DNA of 64,000 bases, taken from positions 1 through 64,000 of the forward strand of contig JAEWAK010000067.1 of NCBI GenBank assembly GCA_023391695.1. The letters run 5' to 3'. The notes under the pieces are model-generated. The model was not told the DNA's origin, did no database searches, and was given only the letters and a program-made list of their open reading frames with translations. Source of the stretch: Bacillota bacterium. Its GTDB lineage: Bacteria; Bacillota; Clostridia; Lachnospirales; Lachnospiraceae. Of the stretch, positions 1 to 8,669 are shown in pieces; the first letter of the stretch is position 1, and each line of letters opens with the position of its first letter. A program made the translations under genes and the position numbers.

Positions 1-198
1 TAGGTTGTATCTGACTGTTACACCAGATACCGTTCTTATCGATGACTTCCTATTTAAATTAAGAAGTGATCTATGAAAATTTTATTAGAATTTTCAGGGT
101 TGTTTCACTGTTCAGTTATCAAGGTTCATATTATTTTTTTGTCGTCATATCATTGCCGACAACTTATATAGTTTAACATATATTTCGATACATGTCAA
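1..198 (-). promoter_or_regulatory. Putative rRNA operon promoter and leader, transcribed leftward
   Basis: Read on the minus strand, a strong promoter is visible: -35 TTGACA (193-198), 17-bp spacer, -10 TAAACT (170-175), with an AT-rich stretch upstream of the -35. Downstream lies a leader containing CTTGATAACTGAACAGTG, which resembles conserved sequence found in Firmicutes rRNA leaders and spacers. No 16S sequence is inside the window, so the rRNA operon is inferred to start to the left. It could instead be another strongly expressed leftward gene. Confidence 0.45.
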
Positions 199-272
199 TA
201 TTTTAATAATTTAATAATCTACACTTATTGAAAAGGCTAAATTGAAAATCATTAACATAATAACTTGCTCAT

Positions 273-388
273 AACCTTATACCTGCTATGCAGGTATTTC
301 AGTCAGAGCGTAAACTAAGCATGAACTCCGACTGAAAAGTTAAGTCCCTAACCCACCGCTTACACTCCGCTAAGAAACTTATAAGGTT
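273..388. repeat. Nested inverted-repeat element
   Basis: An outer stem AACCTTAT (273-280) / ATAAGGTT (381-388) encloses two inner hairpins: ACCTGC/GCAGGT (281-295) and TTTCAGTC/GACTGAAA (297-337). Parts recur elsewhere. The segment 'cttgctcataaccttatac' reappears at about 13523-13542, and the second hairpin with its flank 'ctgaaaagttaagtc' reappears at 2733-2772. It is probably a decayed dispersed repeat; a structured RNA is the alternative. The rest of 200-766 shows no ORF or other feature. Confidence 0.4.
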
Positions 389-766
389 AAATGCAAAGAG
401 CTTATTACTCAGCAAGTTATTGAGGAATCACTTTACTTCGAATTCACATGCTTACCGGAAAACCGATTGTACCATTTCTTTTAAATATATCTGCATCCTT
501 ATAAAAGGGTCTGACTGCTTTTCTATCAATAGACCCAGAAGTTGATTCCGAATCATACACTGTCAAATAATAAAATTTTATCCTTGAATGAAAATCTCAA
601 AAAATATAAGTCTGCAAATTAATTTATACTTTTTATACTTATTTCATTTTTTCTTCACAAAGTTAACACATTTTGCTTTTACAATATAAGTGGATAGTGA
701 ATGAAAAACACTTTCTACTCCCACCCTATTATACGCATGGTTCTAAATTAATTTTAGTTACCAAAA

Positions 767-803
767 GAAGAAGCCAGTTTGTCGTTACTGGCTTCTTCTT
801 TTT
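767..803. terminator. Strong bidirectional hairpin terminator
   Basis: The 12-bp stem GAAGAAGCCAGT / ACTGGCTTCTTC (767-798) is followed on the plus strand by TTTTT and preceded by AAAA, so it could end transcripts in both directions. It is the likely end of the leftward alr-mazF transcript. Confidence 0.6.
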
Positions 804-913
804 ACTGATATAAGATTCACAAAAGATGTTCCCCCTGGGCGGTTGCATCTGTGCAGTGTACCAAATGAATATTTCAATACTATCCTTTTGGAGATAAAAT
901 TTATTTAAGACGT

Positions 914-945
914 CACCTTAAAAAAGGTGGGTTTTTCTCCTTTTT
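914..945 (+). terminator. Short hairpin with T-tract downstream of mazF
   Basis: The stem CACCTT/AAGGTG (914-929) has an AAAA loop and is followed on the plus strand by GGTTTTTCTCCTTTTT. The T-tract is on the plus side, so the polarity does not suit the minus-strand mazF transcript. Its role is unclear. Confidence 0.4.
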
Positions 946-1300
946 ATTTGATGTATGTATCTAATGCAAAACTAATAATTAGTGCCCGATTAATTTTCTT
1001 TAATACGTCTTGGTCTAGATGACATACTTTTTCTTTTAACCTTGATTTATCAATGGTTCTCACTTGTTCCAATAATATAACGGAATCTTTTATGATTCCA
1101 TATTTATCCGCATCTATTTCTACATGGGTTGGAAGCTTTGCTTTATTCATTTTAGAAGTAATAGCTGCACATATTACAGTTGGGCTATGTTTGTTACCTG
1201 TATCATTTTGAATAATCAGAACAGGTCTTACTCCTCCCTGTTCAGACCCAATAACCGGTCTTAAATCAGCATAAAAAATATCGCCTCTTTTTATAATCAC
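944..1300 (-). CDS. mazF: MazF/PemK-type endoribonuclease toxin (EndoA-like)
   Basis: About 118 aa, the usual size for the MazF family of sequence-specific mRNA interferases, which cut single-stranded RNA in the cytoplasm. The protein opens with RGDIFYADL, followed by GSEQGG and RPVLIIQND, the conserved fold and active-site segments. I start it at the GTG at 1300, because GGAG lies 10 nt upstream and the protein then begins at [10 protein letters not shown] longer frame to 1345 adds a basic leader atypical of the family. It lies directly downstream of alr on the same strand, a frequent Firmicutes arrangement. However, the roughly 100 bp between the two genes holds no MazE-like antitoxin ORF, so the antitoxin is missing, very short or encoded elsewhere. 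Confidence 0.88.
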   Translation of the reverse strand: MIIKRGDIFYADLRPVIGSEQGGVRPVLIIQNDTGNKHSPTVICAAITSKMNKAKLPTHVEIDADKYGIIKDSVILLEQVRTIDKSRLKEKVCHLDQDVLKKINRALIISFALDTYIK

Positions 1301-1401
1301 TTTTCTCACACTCCATTTTATGGCTTTAGTCTTATTATTTCCCAATTTTGACTTGTGTATTCCATAAAATGTTTTCTTTTATGTGACCTTTTTATAATTT
1401 C

Positions 1402-2598
1402 TTATTCTTTGACTTCAACTACCTTGCCTTTACGGTAATAAATACGTGGAATTCTTTTACCAACATTACAAATTAATTCATAATTAAAGGAATAAGCCAT
1501 TTCTGCAATTTCTTCAGCCGAAATAAACTGGTCTCCATCCTTTCCCAATAAAGTAACAACGTCACCTTGCTTTACATTGTCTATCTTTGTAACATCTACC
1601 ATGAATTGATCCATGCACACCCGGCCGATGATCGGTGCAGATTTTCCATGAACCAGTACTCTTCCTTTTGATGATAAAAGCCTTGGATAACCATCGCCGT
1701 ATCCAACGGGTATGGTGGCTATTGTGGTTTTATCCGTTGTAATATATGTACTGCCATAGCTTACTCCGACACCTGCGTCGACCTCTTTCACATAACTGAT
1801 ATGGGTTTTTATTTCCATAGCCGGTTTTAATTCAATTTTATTTTTATTTACTTCTTCCGAAGGGTAAAGACCGTAAGTTGATATCCCGCTCCGGACCATA
1901 TCCAGCTGTGCTTCCGGTAAATCTATAATTCCCGCACTGTTTGCTATGTGCTTGACAGGAATAAAGATTCCTTCCGCTTCTAATTGTTTTACAAAGGAAA
2001 GATAACGCTTTAACTGATTTATGGCTGAAGTTTTATCTGTTTCATCCGCACATGCGAAATGTGAAAAAATTCCTTCGATTCTAATACCTTTCATTGAAGC
2101 TATTTTTTTAATTTCTTCGATACTTTCTATTTTATCGCTAAATCCGATACGGCTCATTCCCGTATCCAGCTTAATATGGATGTTCGCTGTTTTATTCTGT
2201 TTTAATGCTTCCTTTGATAATTCCTCCGCCGTACAACTCTCAAAAATTGTAGGCGTAATGTCAAACCGGACCAATTCCTTAAACTGTTCTTTTGGCGTGT
2301 ATCCCAGGATTAAAAGCGGCTTCTTAATTCCAGCCCTTCTTAATTCAATTCCTTCTTCAAGAATGGCAATTCCAAAGGCATCTACGCCTATCTGGTCCAG
2401 AGCTTTGGCTATTGGTATCGCCCCATGCCCGTATCCGTCTGCTTTTATAATTGCCATTATTCTGGTAGTGTTACCTACTAATTTTCTTGTATTTGTGATA
2501 TTATTGCAGATAGCATCCAGGTCAATATTAGCAGTTACCCTAAAATATCTTTTTTCTATCTCTTCCACCGAAGATGATTCTGTCAAACCTGCTGTCAT
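1402..2598 (-). CDS. alr: Alanine racemase
   Basis: A PLP-dependent fold-type III racemase of 398 aa that interconverts L- and D-alanine and supplies D-Ala for peptidoglycan. The PLP-binding Lys52 lies in the motif KADGYGHG near the N-terminus. The second catalytic segment GVSYGSTY carries the conserved Tyr, and GRVCMDQFMVD is the usual C-terminal signature. GGAGG sits 4 nt before the ATG. Full length with no disruption. It is preceded by nnr and acpS and followed by mazF on the same strand, a cluster common in Firmicutes, so it is probably cotranscribed with them. The 212 bp upstream contains a dispersed-repeat hairpin and no obvious specific regulator site. Confidence 0.96.
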   Translation of the reverse strand: MTAGLTESSSVEEIEKRYFRVTANIDLDAICNNITNTRKLVGNTTRIMAIIKADGYGHGAIPIAKALDQIGVDAFGIAILEEGIELRRAGIKKPLLILGYTPKEQFKELVRFDITPTIFESCTAEELSKEALKQNKTANIHIKLDTGMSRIGFSDKIESIEEIKKIASMKGIRIEGIFSHFACADETDKTSAINQLKRYLSFVKQLEAEGIFIPVKHIANSAGIIDLPEAQLDMVRSGISTYGLYPSEEVNKNKIELKPAMEIKTHISYVKEVDAGVGVSYGSTYITTDKTTIATIPVGYGDGYPRLLSSKGRVLVHGKSAPIIGRVCMDQFMVDVTKIDNVKQGDVVTLLGKDGDQFISAEEIAEMAYSFNYELICNVGKRIPRIYYRKGKVVEVKE

Positions 2599-2699
2599 AT
2601 GTCCTCCAATCCATACCAGGGTTATCTCAAAAGCCCAAATATTATTTATCCTAAATTAACACTTATATTTTTTCAAGCGAATATCTGTATTCCGTTTTT

Positions 2700-2775
2700 A
2701 TATGCTTATAATCTGTTATGCTTCTATGCTGCTATTTCAGTGAAAGCTCCGTCCTCCGCTGAAAAGTTAAGTCTG
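2700..2775. repeat. Partial copy of the 273-388 repeat in the alr-nnr gap
   Basis: The segment contains a hairpin TTTCAGTG / CGCTGAAA followed by 'aaaagttaagtctgac', matching the right-hand hairpin and flank at about 297-345. An upstream 'ctgttatgcttctatgctgctatttcag' loosely echoes 'cctgctatgcaggtatttcag'. It is probably a related decayed intergenic repeat with no coding potential. Confidence 0.35.
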
Positions 2776-2810
2776 ACTTCCCCCGGCCAGGCGAAAGACT
2801 TTTTAATAGG

Positions 2811-4349
2811 TCAAACTTTCAGCACCTGCGGCAGTGCATCTATTACATCACTGGCAATTAAACCATAACTTCCCTTTACTTCACAGGCCTTATCACCAGC
2901 CAGACCATGAATATATACTCCCAACGTTGCTGCTTCCGGGGTGGATAACCCCTGCGCTATTAATGCTGCTATAATTCCGGTCAAAACATCACCGGTTCCT
3001 CCCGTAGCCATTCCGTTATTACCCGAAGTATTAATATATCTTTTTTCTTCATGGGCAACAATGGTTCTTGCATCTTTTAATACATATATGATTTTATTGT
3101 TATGAGTACAATAATCCGCGGTTCCGGATAAATCACCGGTTATGCTGTCTATGGATGTATCCAGCAGTACGGATAATTCCTTGGGATGGGGGGTTAAAAT
3201 TGTCTGCTCTGGCAACATCGAAGCAATTTTTTCTATCCTGTTATACTCCGTGCCGATTTCATTTCCGGTTTTCCCGGCTCTTAGTGCCAGCAGATTAATT
3301 CCGTCAGCATCAATAATAACCGGTACTTTGGCATATTTCAACACCAGCTCCAATAACCGGCCTGATATTTCATTTACACCGATGCCCGGACCGATTACAA
3401 TAACCGTAGCCCACTCTATTTCTTTTATTATTTTCTCCGTTTCCGGATCCTCCAAAGAACATTTATCATAGGTATACATTAAAGCTTCCGGCAGCTGGGA
3501 CTGTATAATTGTTCTGTTTTCAACCGCAGTCATAACTTTTACCAAGCCGGCTCCTGTCCGGTAAGCCGCTTTTGCTGAAAAATAGCAGGCACCGCTTATA
3601 TTAACAGAACCCGCGATAATAAGTACTTTACCATAGGTTCCTTTATTCGAATAATTTTTTCTCTCCGGCAATTTACCTAAATCCGAAGTATCATAAATAT
3701 AGTATTGGGAATCAACAGCATCAACTGCTTTTTGCGGAAATCCAATATCTGCTACCGTAACAAGGCCGGCATACTCGCATCCCGGATATAATAAGAGACC
3801 GATTTTATTCAGTCCAAAAGTTATGGTATAGTCGGCCTTTATAACAGTACCCACTGGCTTTGCGTTATCCGCAGATAAGCCGGAAGGTATATCAACGGCG
3901 AATACAGTGTGTTTGCCCGCATTGATATCTTCTATTATTTCTTTATATACACCGGACACATTCCTGCTAAGGCCAATACCGAAAATCGCATCTATTATAA
4001 TAGTATATTCAGCGATTAGTATATTGTTATATATAGATATGCCTAAATTTCTTGCTACCTCCAGCTGCTGCCTGGCCAATTCGGAACTTTTACTTTCATC
4101 CCCGGCCAGGAGGATATCAACCGGATAACCTTCCAGTTTCAAGATACGTGCCGCAGCAATTCCATCCGCACCATTATTGCCCGTACCGCATACTGCCAGA
4201 ATCTTATCCTGTTTACTCCCATGCTTTTTTACCATAGCAGCGACCGCTAAGGCCGCACGCTCCATTAGTACTATTGCAGGAATCCCGATTTTTTCAATTG
4301 TATAATCATCGACTGCCTTCATTTGTGCAGCATTCACTATATTTTTCAT
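2811..4349 (-). CDS. nnr: Bifunctional NAD(P)H-hydrate epimerase / ADP-dependent dehydratase
   Basis: A two-domain metabolite-repair enzyme of about 512 aa. The N-terminal YjeF_N epimerase domain (about residues 1-210, motif GTGNNGADG) interconverts R- and S-NAD(P)H hydrate. The C-terminal ribokinase-like dehydratase domain (about 225-510, motifs HPKELSVLL and GTGDVLTGIIAA) restores NAD(P)H using ADP. I start at the ATG at 4349, which has GGGAG 4 nt upstream; the frame stays open to 4448 but adds a basic segment not typical of the family. The ribosome-binding site lies inside a dispersed repeat shared with uxuB. Neighbours are acpS upstream and alr downstream. Confidence 0.95.
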   Translation of the reverse strand: MKNIVNAAQMKAVDDYTIEKIGIPAIVLMERAALAVAAMVKKHGSKQDKILAVCGTGNNGADGIAAARILKLEGYPVDILLAGDESKSSELARQQLEVARNLGISIYNNILIAEYTIIIDAIFGIGLSRNVSGVYKEIIEDINAGKHTVFAVDIPSGLSADNAKPVGTVIKADYTITFGLNKIGLLLYPGCEYAGLVTVADIGFPQKAVDAVDSQYYIYDTSDLGKLPERKNYSNKGTYGKVLIIAGSVNISGACYFSAKAAYRTGAGLVKVMTAVENRTIIQSQLPEALMYTYDKCSLEDPETEKIIKEIEWATVIVIGPGIGVNEISGRLLELVLKYAKVPVIIDADGINLLALRAGKTGNEIGTEYNRIEKIASMLPEQTILTPHPKELSVLLDTSIDSITGDLSGTADYCTHNNKIIYVLKDARTIVAHEEKRYINTSGNNGMATGGTGDVLTGIIAALIAQGLSTPEAATLGVYIHGLAGDKACEVKGSYGLIASDVIDALPQVLKV

Positions 4350-4420
4350 AAAACTCCCATCTGTGCGCCCTAAGCGCACATACAAATCAGAAGGATGAAA
4401 AAATCTTTTTGGTTTTTTAC
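4350..4420 (-). repeat. Dispersed hairpin repeat supplying the nnr ribosome-binding site (copy 1)
   Basis: On the minus strand it reads: T-rich tract, CTGATTTGTATGTGCGC, a loop, GCGCACAGATGGGAG, then TTTT and the nnr ATG. A near-identical block lies directly before uxuB at 42998-43065. The shared part covers the stem GTGCGC/GCGCAC and the Shine-Dalgarno GATGGGAG; the loop differs (ttag versus caaa). The genes behind the two copies are unrelated, so the repeat itself appears to be the mobile or conserved unit. Confidence 0.7.
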
Positions 4421-4467
4421 GCCTAAAGTCCTCATTAAATCTATGCAATGAAATATCTTCCGGATAG

Positions 4468-4504
4468 CTGCAGTTCAGCCATGAATACCGCGAGGTGTTT
4501 TCTG
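4468..4504. repeat. Dispersed repeat fragment (copy 1 of 3)
   Basis: The segment cagttcagccatgaataccg and the following cgaggtgttttctg match 44376-44416 at roughly three quarters of positions, and more weakly 39665-39712. No ORF spans it. It is likely a decayed intergenic repeat between acpS and nnr. Confidence 0.35.
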
Positions 4505-4626
4505 CGGCCCTCTCTGCGCTTTAATGACGGATTGAATTAAAACGTACGAAATTATGCAGAAGGTATATTTTCTGTGCATCACTTGTTGTAAATTCAGCCG
4601 TAAGGCTGAGCTGTAACCCTGGATAT

Positions 4627-4989
4627 TCAGATACTCTCTCCAACTGCAAATGCACTTACAAATTCTTTCGTATTTGTAATACTTACAAATATTTTAGTTA
4701 TTGCCAGCGAATCGGAAATTTCTAAAGCTGAGCCATACAAATTTACATATGGTTTACCCAAAGGATCACGAAGCACTTCTATATCGATAGGTTTTACATT
4801 CCTAAAACCTGTCCCAAGCATTTTCGAGACGGCTTCTTTTACCGCAAAATTGTCCGCAAATTTCTGTTTATTCACGGCACCTAACTCTATTTCTTTTGCC
4901 GTAAAGTATTTTATCCGGAAATGTTCCTTCTCACAAGCCTTAATTATCCGGTTTATTTCAATTAAATCTGTTCCGATACCAACAATCAT
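4627..4989 (-). CDS. acpS: Holo-[acyl-carrier-protein] synthase
   Basis: A 120-aa phosphopantetheinyl transferase that moves 4'-phosphopantetheine from CoA to the serine of apo-ACP, activating fatty-acid synthesis. The signature starts MIVGIGTDLIEINRI, with the Mg-binding Asp8, and FADNFAVKEAVSK around residues 45-60 holds the second metal ligand Glu. The length matches AcpS-type enzymes. A GGAG lies 8 nt before the ATG. It precedes nnr and alr on the same strand, but the 277-bp gap to nnr carries repeats, so transcription may be partly uncoupled. Confidence 0.95.
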   Translation of the reverse strand: MIVGIGTDLIEINRIIKACEKEHFRIKYFTAKEIELGAVNKQKFADNFAVKEAVSKMLGTGFRNVKPIDIEVLRDPLGKPYVNLYGSALEISDSLAITKIFVSITNTKEFVSAFAVGESI

Positions 4990-5072
4990 AACTCAGGCTC
5001 CTGTCAGTGTTATGGCGGATATCCGTTTTCCGCTCTGCCACATCTTAATATTAGGTTAAATAAATCCTTCTA

Positions 5073-5681
5073 TCAAATACTTTTAAGTTCTTCATCTAAC
5101 CCCTGCAGTAATTCGGGTCCTAACATATCATGCATATAGGAGTAAATGGCTGTGTTTTTAATTTCCATGTCCTGTTTTTCCAATATTTTTTCTTTCAGTT
5201 CATCCCTGGTTTTGGAAATCCACTGGGCAATTTCCGCAGCTTTTTTGTTATTGTTATTTAACCTGGCATAGCAGACTTTCGCACTCTCTATAATAAGCCG
5301 CTCATTTACGGCTTTGATCTGATAGGGTAATTCAATTAATTCATCTTCCGTGCGGTTCATCTTATCACTGAGTTCCTTAATCATTTTCTGGTTTTTGTCC
5401 AGCTTTTTCGCTTTCAGCTTACCGACTTCCGTATCATTTACATCCATATGGATTATAATTTCCTGCATCAGCTGATTCTTTAAATTTTTCATATCTTTCA
5501 TGTCGTTTGCCAGCTTCCCCTGCTGCTTTATCAGATCATTTAATTTGTACTCAATTTCCTTAATGTGTACAGGCTTATCATAGTCAGGAAACAATTCATG
5601 CCAGCGTTCGTCCAATGTGAGAATCGGAATCTTTTTCCCTTTAAATATTTTGTCAAAATCCATTGCTTTAATTTTTTTCAT
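5073..5681 (-). CDS. Coiled-coil protein of unknown function
   Basis: 202 aa and very rich in Lys, Glu and Asp. The N-terminus (about 1-45) contains the non-helical stretch LTLDERWHELFPDYDKP. The rest is predominantly charged helix with heptad-like hydrophobic spacing from about residue 45 to 190, consistent with a long coiled coil. There is no signal peptide or membrane segment, so it should be cytoplasmic. I do not recognise a named family, though similar proteins occur in Lachnospiraceae. It lies between rex and acpS on the same strand and is likely cotranscribed. The start is uncertain by six codons, since an in-frame ATG follows at MDFDKIF. Confidence 0.75.
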   Translation of the reverse strand: MKKIKAMDFDKIFKGKKIPILTLDERWHELFPDYDKPVHIKEIEYKLNDLIKQQGKLANDMKDMKNLKNQLMQEIIIHMDVNDTEVGKLKAKKLDKNQKMIKELSDKMNRTEDELIELPYQIKAVNERLIIESAKVCYARLNNNNKKAAEIAQWISKTRDELKEKILEKQDMEIKNTAIYSYMHDMLGPELLQGLDEELKSI

Positions 5682-5742
5682 TTGAATGCACTTCCTTCAC
5701 CAAAGTGATTGTCAGACGTAATTTGGGTATGGTCCAGGAATC

Positions 5743-6393
5743 CTATTTTTTATTTGCTTCGCTTTCTTCCAATGCTTTTAAATTATACGATAAACGCATT
5801 AAGCTTTCTGCCAGGTGAACATTCTCCACCATAACATCACCGGGTAAATTAAGATCAGTGGGTGCAAAATTCCATATTGCTTTTATCCCCATCCGGACCA
5901 GATCTTTTGCGATGGCCGGAGCTTTTAACTTGGGTATGGTCAATGCGGCAATATGCACCGTATTTTTCTTCACAAAATCCTCTAACTCATCTATCATGCG
6001 TATTTCAGTCCCGCGAATGGATATCCCCTCCAGCCTTGGGTTCACATCGAAAATTCCTTTAATATAAAATCCGCGTCTTTCAAAATCAGTATAATTTGCC
6101 AGGGCCTGGCCGAGATTGCCGGCACCGATAATAATTAAATTATAGCATTTATCCAAGCCCAAAATTTTCCCGATTTCTGTATATAAATATTCCACGTTAT
6201 AACCGTAGCCCTGTTGTCCAAATCCGCCAAAATTATTCAGATCCTGTCTGATTTGTGAAGCAGTTACCTTCATTCTTTCACTTAACTCTTTCGAGGAGAT
6301 GCGAACTACGTCGTTCTCGAGTAATTCTCCTAAATACCTGTAATATCTTGGCAATCTTTGTATTACAGCTAATGATATTTCCTTATCTTGCAC
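5743..6393 (-). CDS. rex: Redox-sensing transcriptional repressor Rex
   Basis: A 216-aa NADH/NAD+-responsive repressor that controls fermentation and redox genes in anaerobic Firmicutes. The N-terminal winged helix (about 1-80) contains RISSKELSERMKVTASQIRQ, and the Rossmann domain carries GAGNLGQALANY around residue 92. The C-terminal swapped helix is intact. It starts at GTG (6393) with AGGAGG 6-7 nt upstream. A consensus promoter lies upstream, divergent from the ABC-F gene; proximity of rex to a ydiF-type ABC-F gene is also seen in Bacillus. I did not find a convincing Rex operator (TTGTTAA-type dyad) at this promoter. Confidence 0.95.
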   Translation of the reverse strand: MQDKEISLAVIQRLPRYYRYLGELLENDVVRISSKELSERMKVTASQIRQDLNNFGGFGQQGYGYNVEYLYTEIGKILGLDKCYNLIIIGAGNLGQALANYTDFERRGFYIKGIFDVNPRLEGISIRGTEIRMIDELEDFVKKNTVHIAALTIPKLKAPAIAKDLVRMGIKAIWNFAPTDLNLPGDVMVENVHLAESLMRLSYNLKALEESEANKK

Positions 6394-6446
6394 GGTTATT
6401 CCTCCTTCACTTTATTTAATTCTTAAAAAACCCGCTATATTAAATA

Positions 6447-6475
6447 ATTATATGTGATTGATATATAATTGTCAA
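6447..6475 (-). promoter_or_regulatory. Promoter of rex
   Basis: Perfect sigma-A elements on the minus strand: TTGACA (6470-6475), a 17-bp spacer, and TATAAT (6447-6452), about 55 bp before the rex GTG. Confidence 0.75.
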
Positions 6476-6498
6476 ATATAGTTTGAATCCTCATTTAC

Positions 6499-6527
6499 TT
6501 GACATTTTTACTGTGTTACAATATGAT
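6499..6527 (+). promoter_or_regulatory. Promoter of the ABC-F gene
   Basis: TTGACA (6499-6504), a 17-bp spacer and TATGAT (6522-6527) on the plus strand, about 70 bp before the chosen ATG. It is divergent from the rex promoter with the two -35 boxes only about 24 bp apart, so one regulator could affect both. Confidence 0.7.
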
Positions 6528-6595
6528 TTTATAAGAATGCACTATAGATAGAATGGATGAAATTTTATACTCTTATTACTGACGGAGAATACAAT

Positions 6596-8536
6596 ATGAT
6601 ATTAGCATGTAAAAATATTAGTAAAAGTTTTGGAACCGACCAGATACTAAACGGTGTTTCCTTCCATATCAATGAAAGGGAAAAAGCTGCCATAGTCGGC
6701 GTAAACGGCGCAGGTAAATCAACTTTATTTAAAATTATCATGGGAGAACTGCCTGCAGATGAAGGTGAAATTATTTTTGCAAAAGGATGTTCTGTCGGAT
6801 ACCTGGCACAGCATCAGGAATTATCCTCAGAGAATTCAATTTATGATGAAATTCTCACCGTAAAAAAAGATATAATAGAACTGGACAATGCAATCCGCCA
6901 GCTGGAACTGGAGATGAAATCAGCCTCGGAGAAAGAACTGGAACAAATGCTAAGCACCTATACCAGGCTGACCCATGAATTTGAATTAAAGAACGGCTAT
7001 GCTTACAAAAGTGAAGTCGTCGGGGTATTAAAGGGCCTTGGCTTTTCGGAAGATGAGTTTTTAAAACCGGTTACCACTCTATCCGGCGGCCAGAAAACCC
7101 GGGTCGCTTTGGGTAAATTATTATTAAGTACCCCGGATTTAATACTGCTTGACGAACCGACGAACCATCTGGACATGGAGTCCATCTCATGGCTGGAAAC
7201 ATTTTTATTAAATTATAAAGGTGCTGTTGTGGTGATTGCCCATGACCGTTATTTCCTGAATAAAGTAGTTACCAAAGTGATTGAAATAGAGAATGCCGAT
7301 GCAATCTCTTACGAAGGTAACTATTCCTCTTATGCGGAAAAGAAGGCCTTCCAAAGGGATGCCATGCTAAAGCATTACCTTAACCAGCAAAAAGAAATCA
7401 AACATCAGGAAGAAGTCATTGCCAAGCTTCGTTCCTTTAATCGTGAAAAATCCATAAAACGTGCCGAAAGCCGTGAAAAAATGCTGGATAAAATAGAGCG
7501 GATCGAAAAGCCCATAACGCAGGAATCCCATATGTCCATCCGTCTTGAACCTTATGTAATCAGCGGAAATGACGTCCTTACCGTAACAGACTTAAGTAAG
7601 TCCTTTTATCCTCTGACCTTATTTAAACATATCAATTTTGAAATTAAACGCGGAGAACGGGTTGCCATCATCGGTAATAACGGTACCGGTAAAACAACCA
7701 TACTTAAAATCATCAATCAGTTAGTACCGGCCGATGAAGGGGAAATAAAGCTGGGTACCAAAGTCAAAATCGGTTATTATGACCAGGAACATCAGGTGCT
7801 GAATCAGGATAAAACATTATTCGATGAATTACAGGATACCTACCCGAATATGGATAATACCAGGATAAGGAATATTTTAGCAGCTTTTCTGTTTACCAAT
7901 GATGATGTTTTTAAACGTATCAAAGATATCAGCGGCGGGGAACGCGGCAGGGTCTCCCTTGCGAAGCTTATGCTCTCGGAAGCTAATTTTTTAATTTTGG
8001 ACGAACCGACAAACCATCTGGATATCACCTCAAAGGAAATTTTAGAAAATGCCATTAATAATTATACGGGAACCGTGCTTTACGTCTCCCATGACCGTTA
8101 CTTTATCAATAAAACAGCTACAAGGATATTGGATCTGACCCAGAATAATCTTTTAAATTACATTGGCAACTATGATTATTATCTGGAGAAAAAACCGGAA
8201 ATGGAACGCATATTTCTTGCGGAAACTCCTAAAGCCCCCTCTTTGGGTACTGCAATATCCACGGATGAAGGGGAGCTTCCAAATACCGACAGTAAGTCAG
8301 ACTGGAAACAGCAGAAAGAAGAACAGGCAAAAATCCGCAAGCGTCAGAGTGATTTAAAGAAAACCGAAGAGGAAATACACCTTCTGGAAACCAGAAATGA
8401 GGAAATTGATCATCTCCTCACCCAGGAGGAAGTATTTACGAACGTTTCCAAATTAATGGAATTGAATAATGAAAAAAAGTCTATCGAAAAACGTCTGGAA
8501 GAATTGCTTCTTTTATGGGAAGAATTAGCGGAATAA
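6596..8536 (+). CDS. ABC-F family ATPase (ribosome-associated, YdiF-like)
   Basis: About 646 aa with two ABC ATPase cassettes and no membrane segment, as in ABC-F proteins that act on the ribosome in translation or antibiotic protection. Cassette 1 has Walker A GVNGAGKS, signature LSGGQ and LILLDEPTNHLD. Cassette 2 has GNNGTGKTT, ISGGE and LILDEPTNHLD. A charged linker lies between them (about 245-325), and a Lys/Glu-rich coiled-coil tail follows (about 560-646). The ATG at 6596 has GGAG 9 nt upstream, and the protein then starts MILACKNISKSFG; the frame stays open to 6557. Length and cassette spacing fit the housekeeping YdiF group better than resistance types such as Vga or Lsa. Confidence 0.9.
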   Translation: MILACKNISKSFGTDQILNGVSFHINEREKAAIVGVNGAGKSTLFKIIMGELPADEGEIIFAKGCSVGYLAQHQELSSENSIYDEILTVKKDIIELDNAIRQLELEMKSASEKELEQMLSTYTRLTHEFELKNGYAYKSEVVGVLKGLGFSEDEFLKPVTTLSGGQKTRVALGKLLLSTPDLILLDEPTNHLDMESISWLETFLLNYKGAVVVIAHDRYFLNKVVTKVIEIENADAISYEGNYSSYAEKKAFQRDAMLKHYLNQQKEIKHQEEVIAKLRSFNREKSIKRAESREKMLDKIERIEKPITQESHMSIRLEPYVISGNDVLTVTDLSKSFYPLTLFKHINFEIKRGERVAIIGNNGTGKTTILKIINQLVPADEGEIKLGTKVKIGYYDQEHQVLNQDKTLFDELQDTYPNMDNTRIRNILAAFLFTNDDVFKRIKDISGGERGRVSLAKLMLSEANFLILDEPTNHLDITSKEILENAINNYTGTVLYVSHDRYFINKTATRILDLTQNNLLNYIGNYDYYLEKKPEMERIFLAETPKAPSLGTAISTDEGELPNTDSKSDWKQQKEEQAKIRKRQSDLKKTEEEIHLLETRNEEIDHLLTQEEVFTNVSKLMELNNEKKSIEKRLEELLLLWEELAE

Positions 8537-8570
8537 ATACAACCGCTCAGGACGAATTCCTATAACATAA

Positions 8571-8635
8571 AAGTGGCTCTTTGTACAAAGTATGGAATTG
8601 ATAATATACCCAATACCCTGTATAAAGAGCCACTT
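8571..8635 (-). terminator. Hairpin terminator between the ABC-F gene and the GntR gene
   Basis: A 17-nt arm pair AAGTGGCTCTTTGTACA / TGTATAAAGAGCCACTT with one mismatch. On the minus strand it is followed by TTTTATG, so it should end the citrate synthase-icd-gntR transcript. It also lies just after the convergent ABC-F gene. Confidence 0.6.
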
Positions 8636-8669
8636 CCGGCATAATGCCCGAATAAAAATAAACCGGTTT

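Noticed and set aside
6394..6595. Rex autoregulatory operator in the rex/ABC-F intergenic region
   Set aside because: No TTGTTAA-N4-TTAACAA-like dyad was found; only two divergent promoters are supported.
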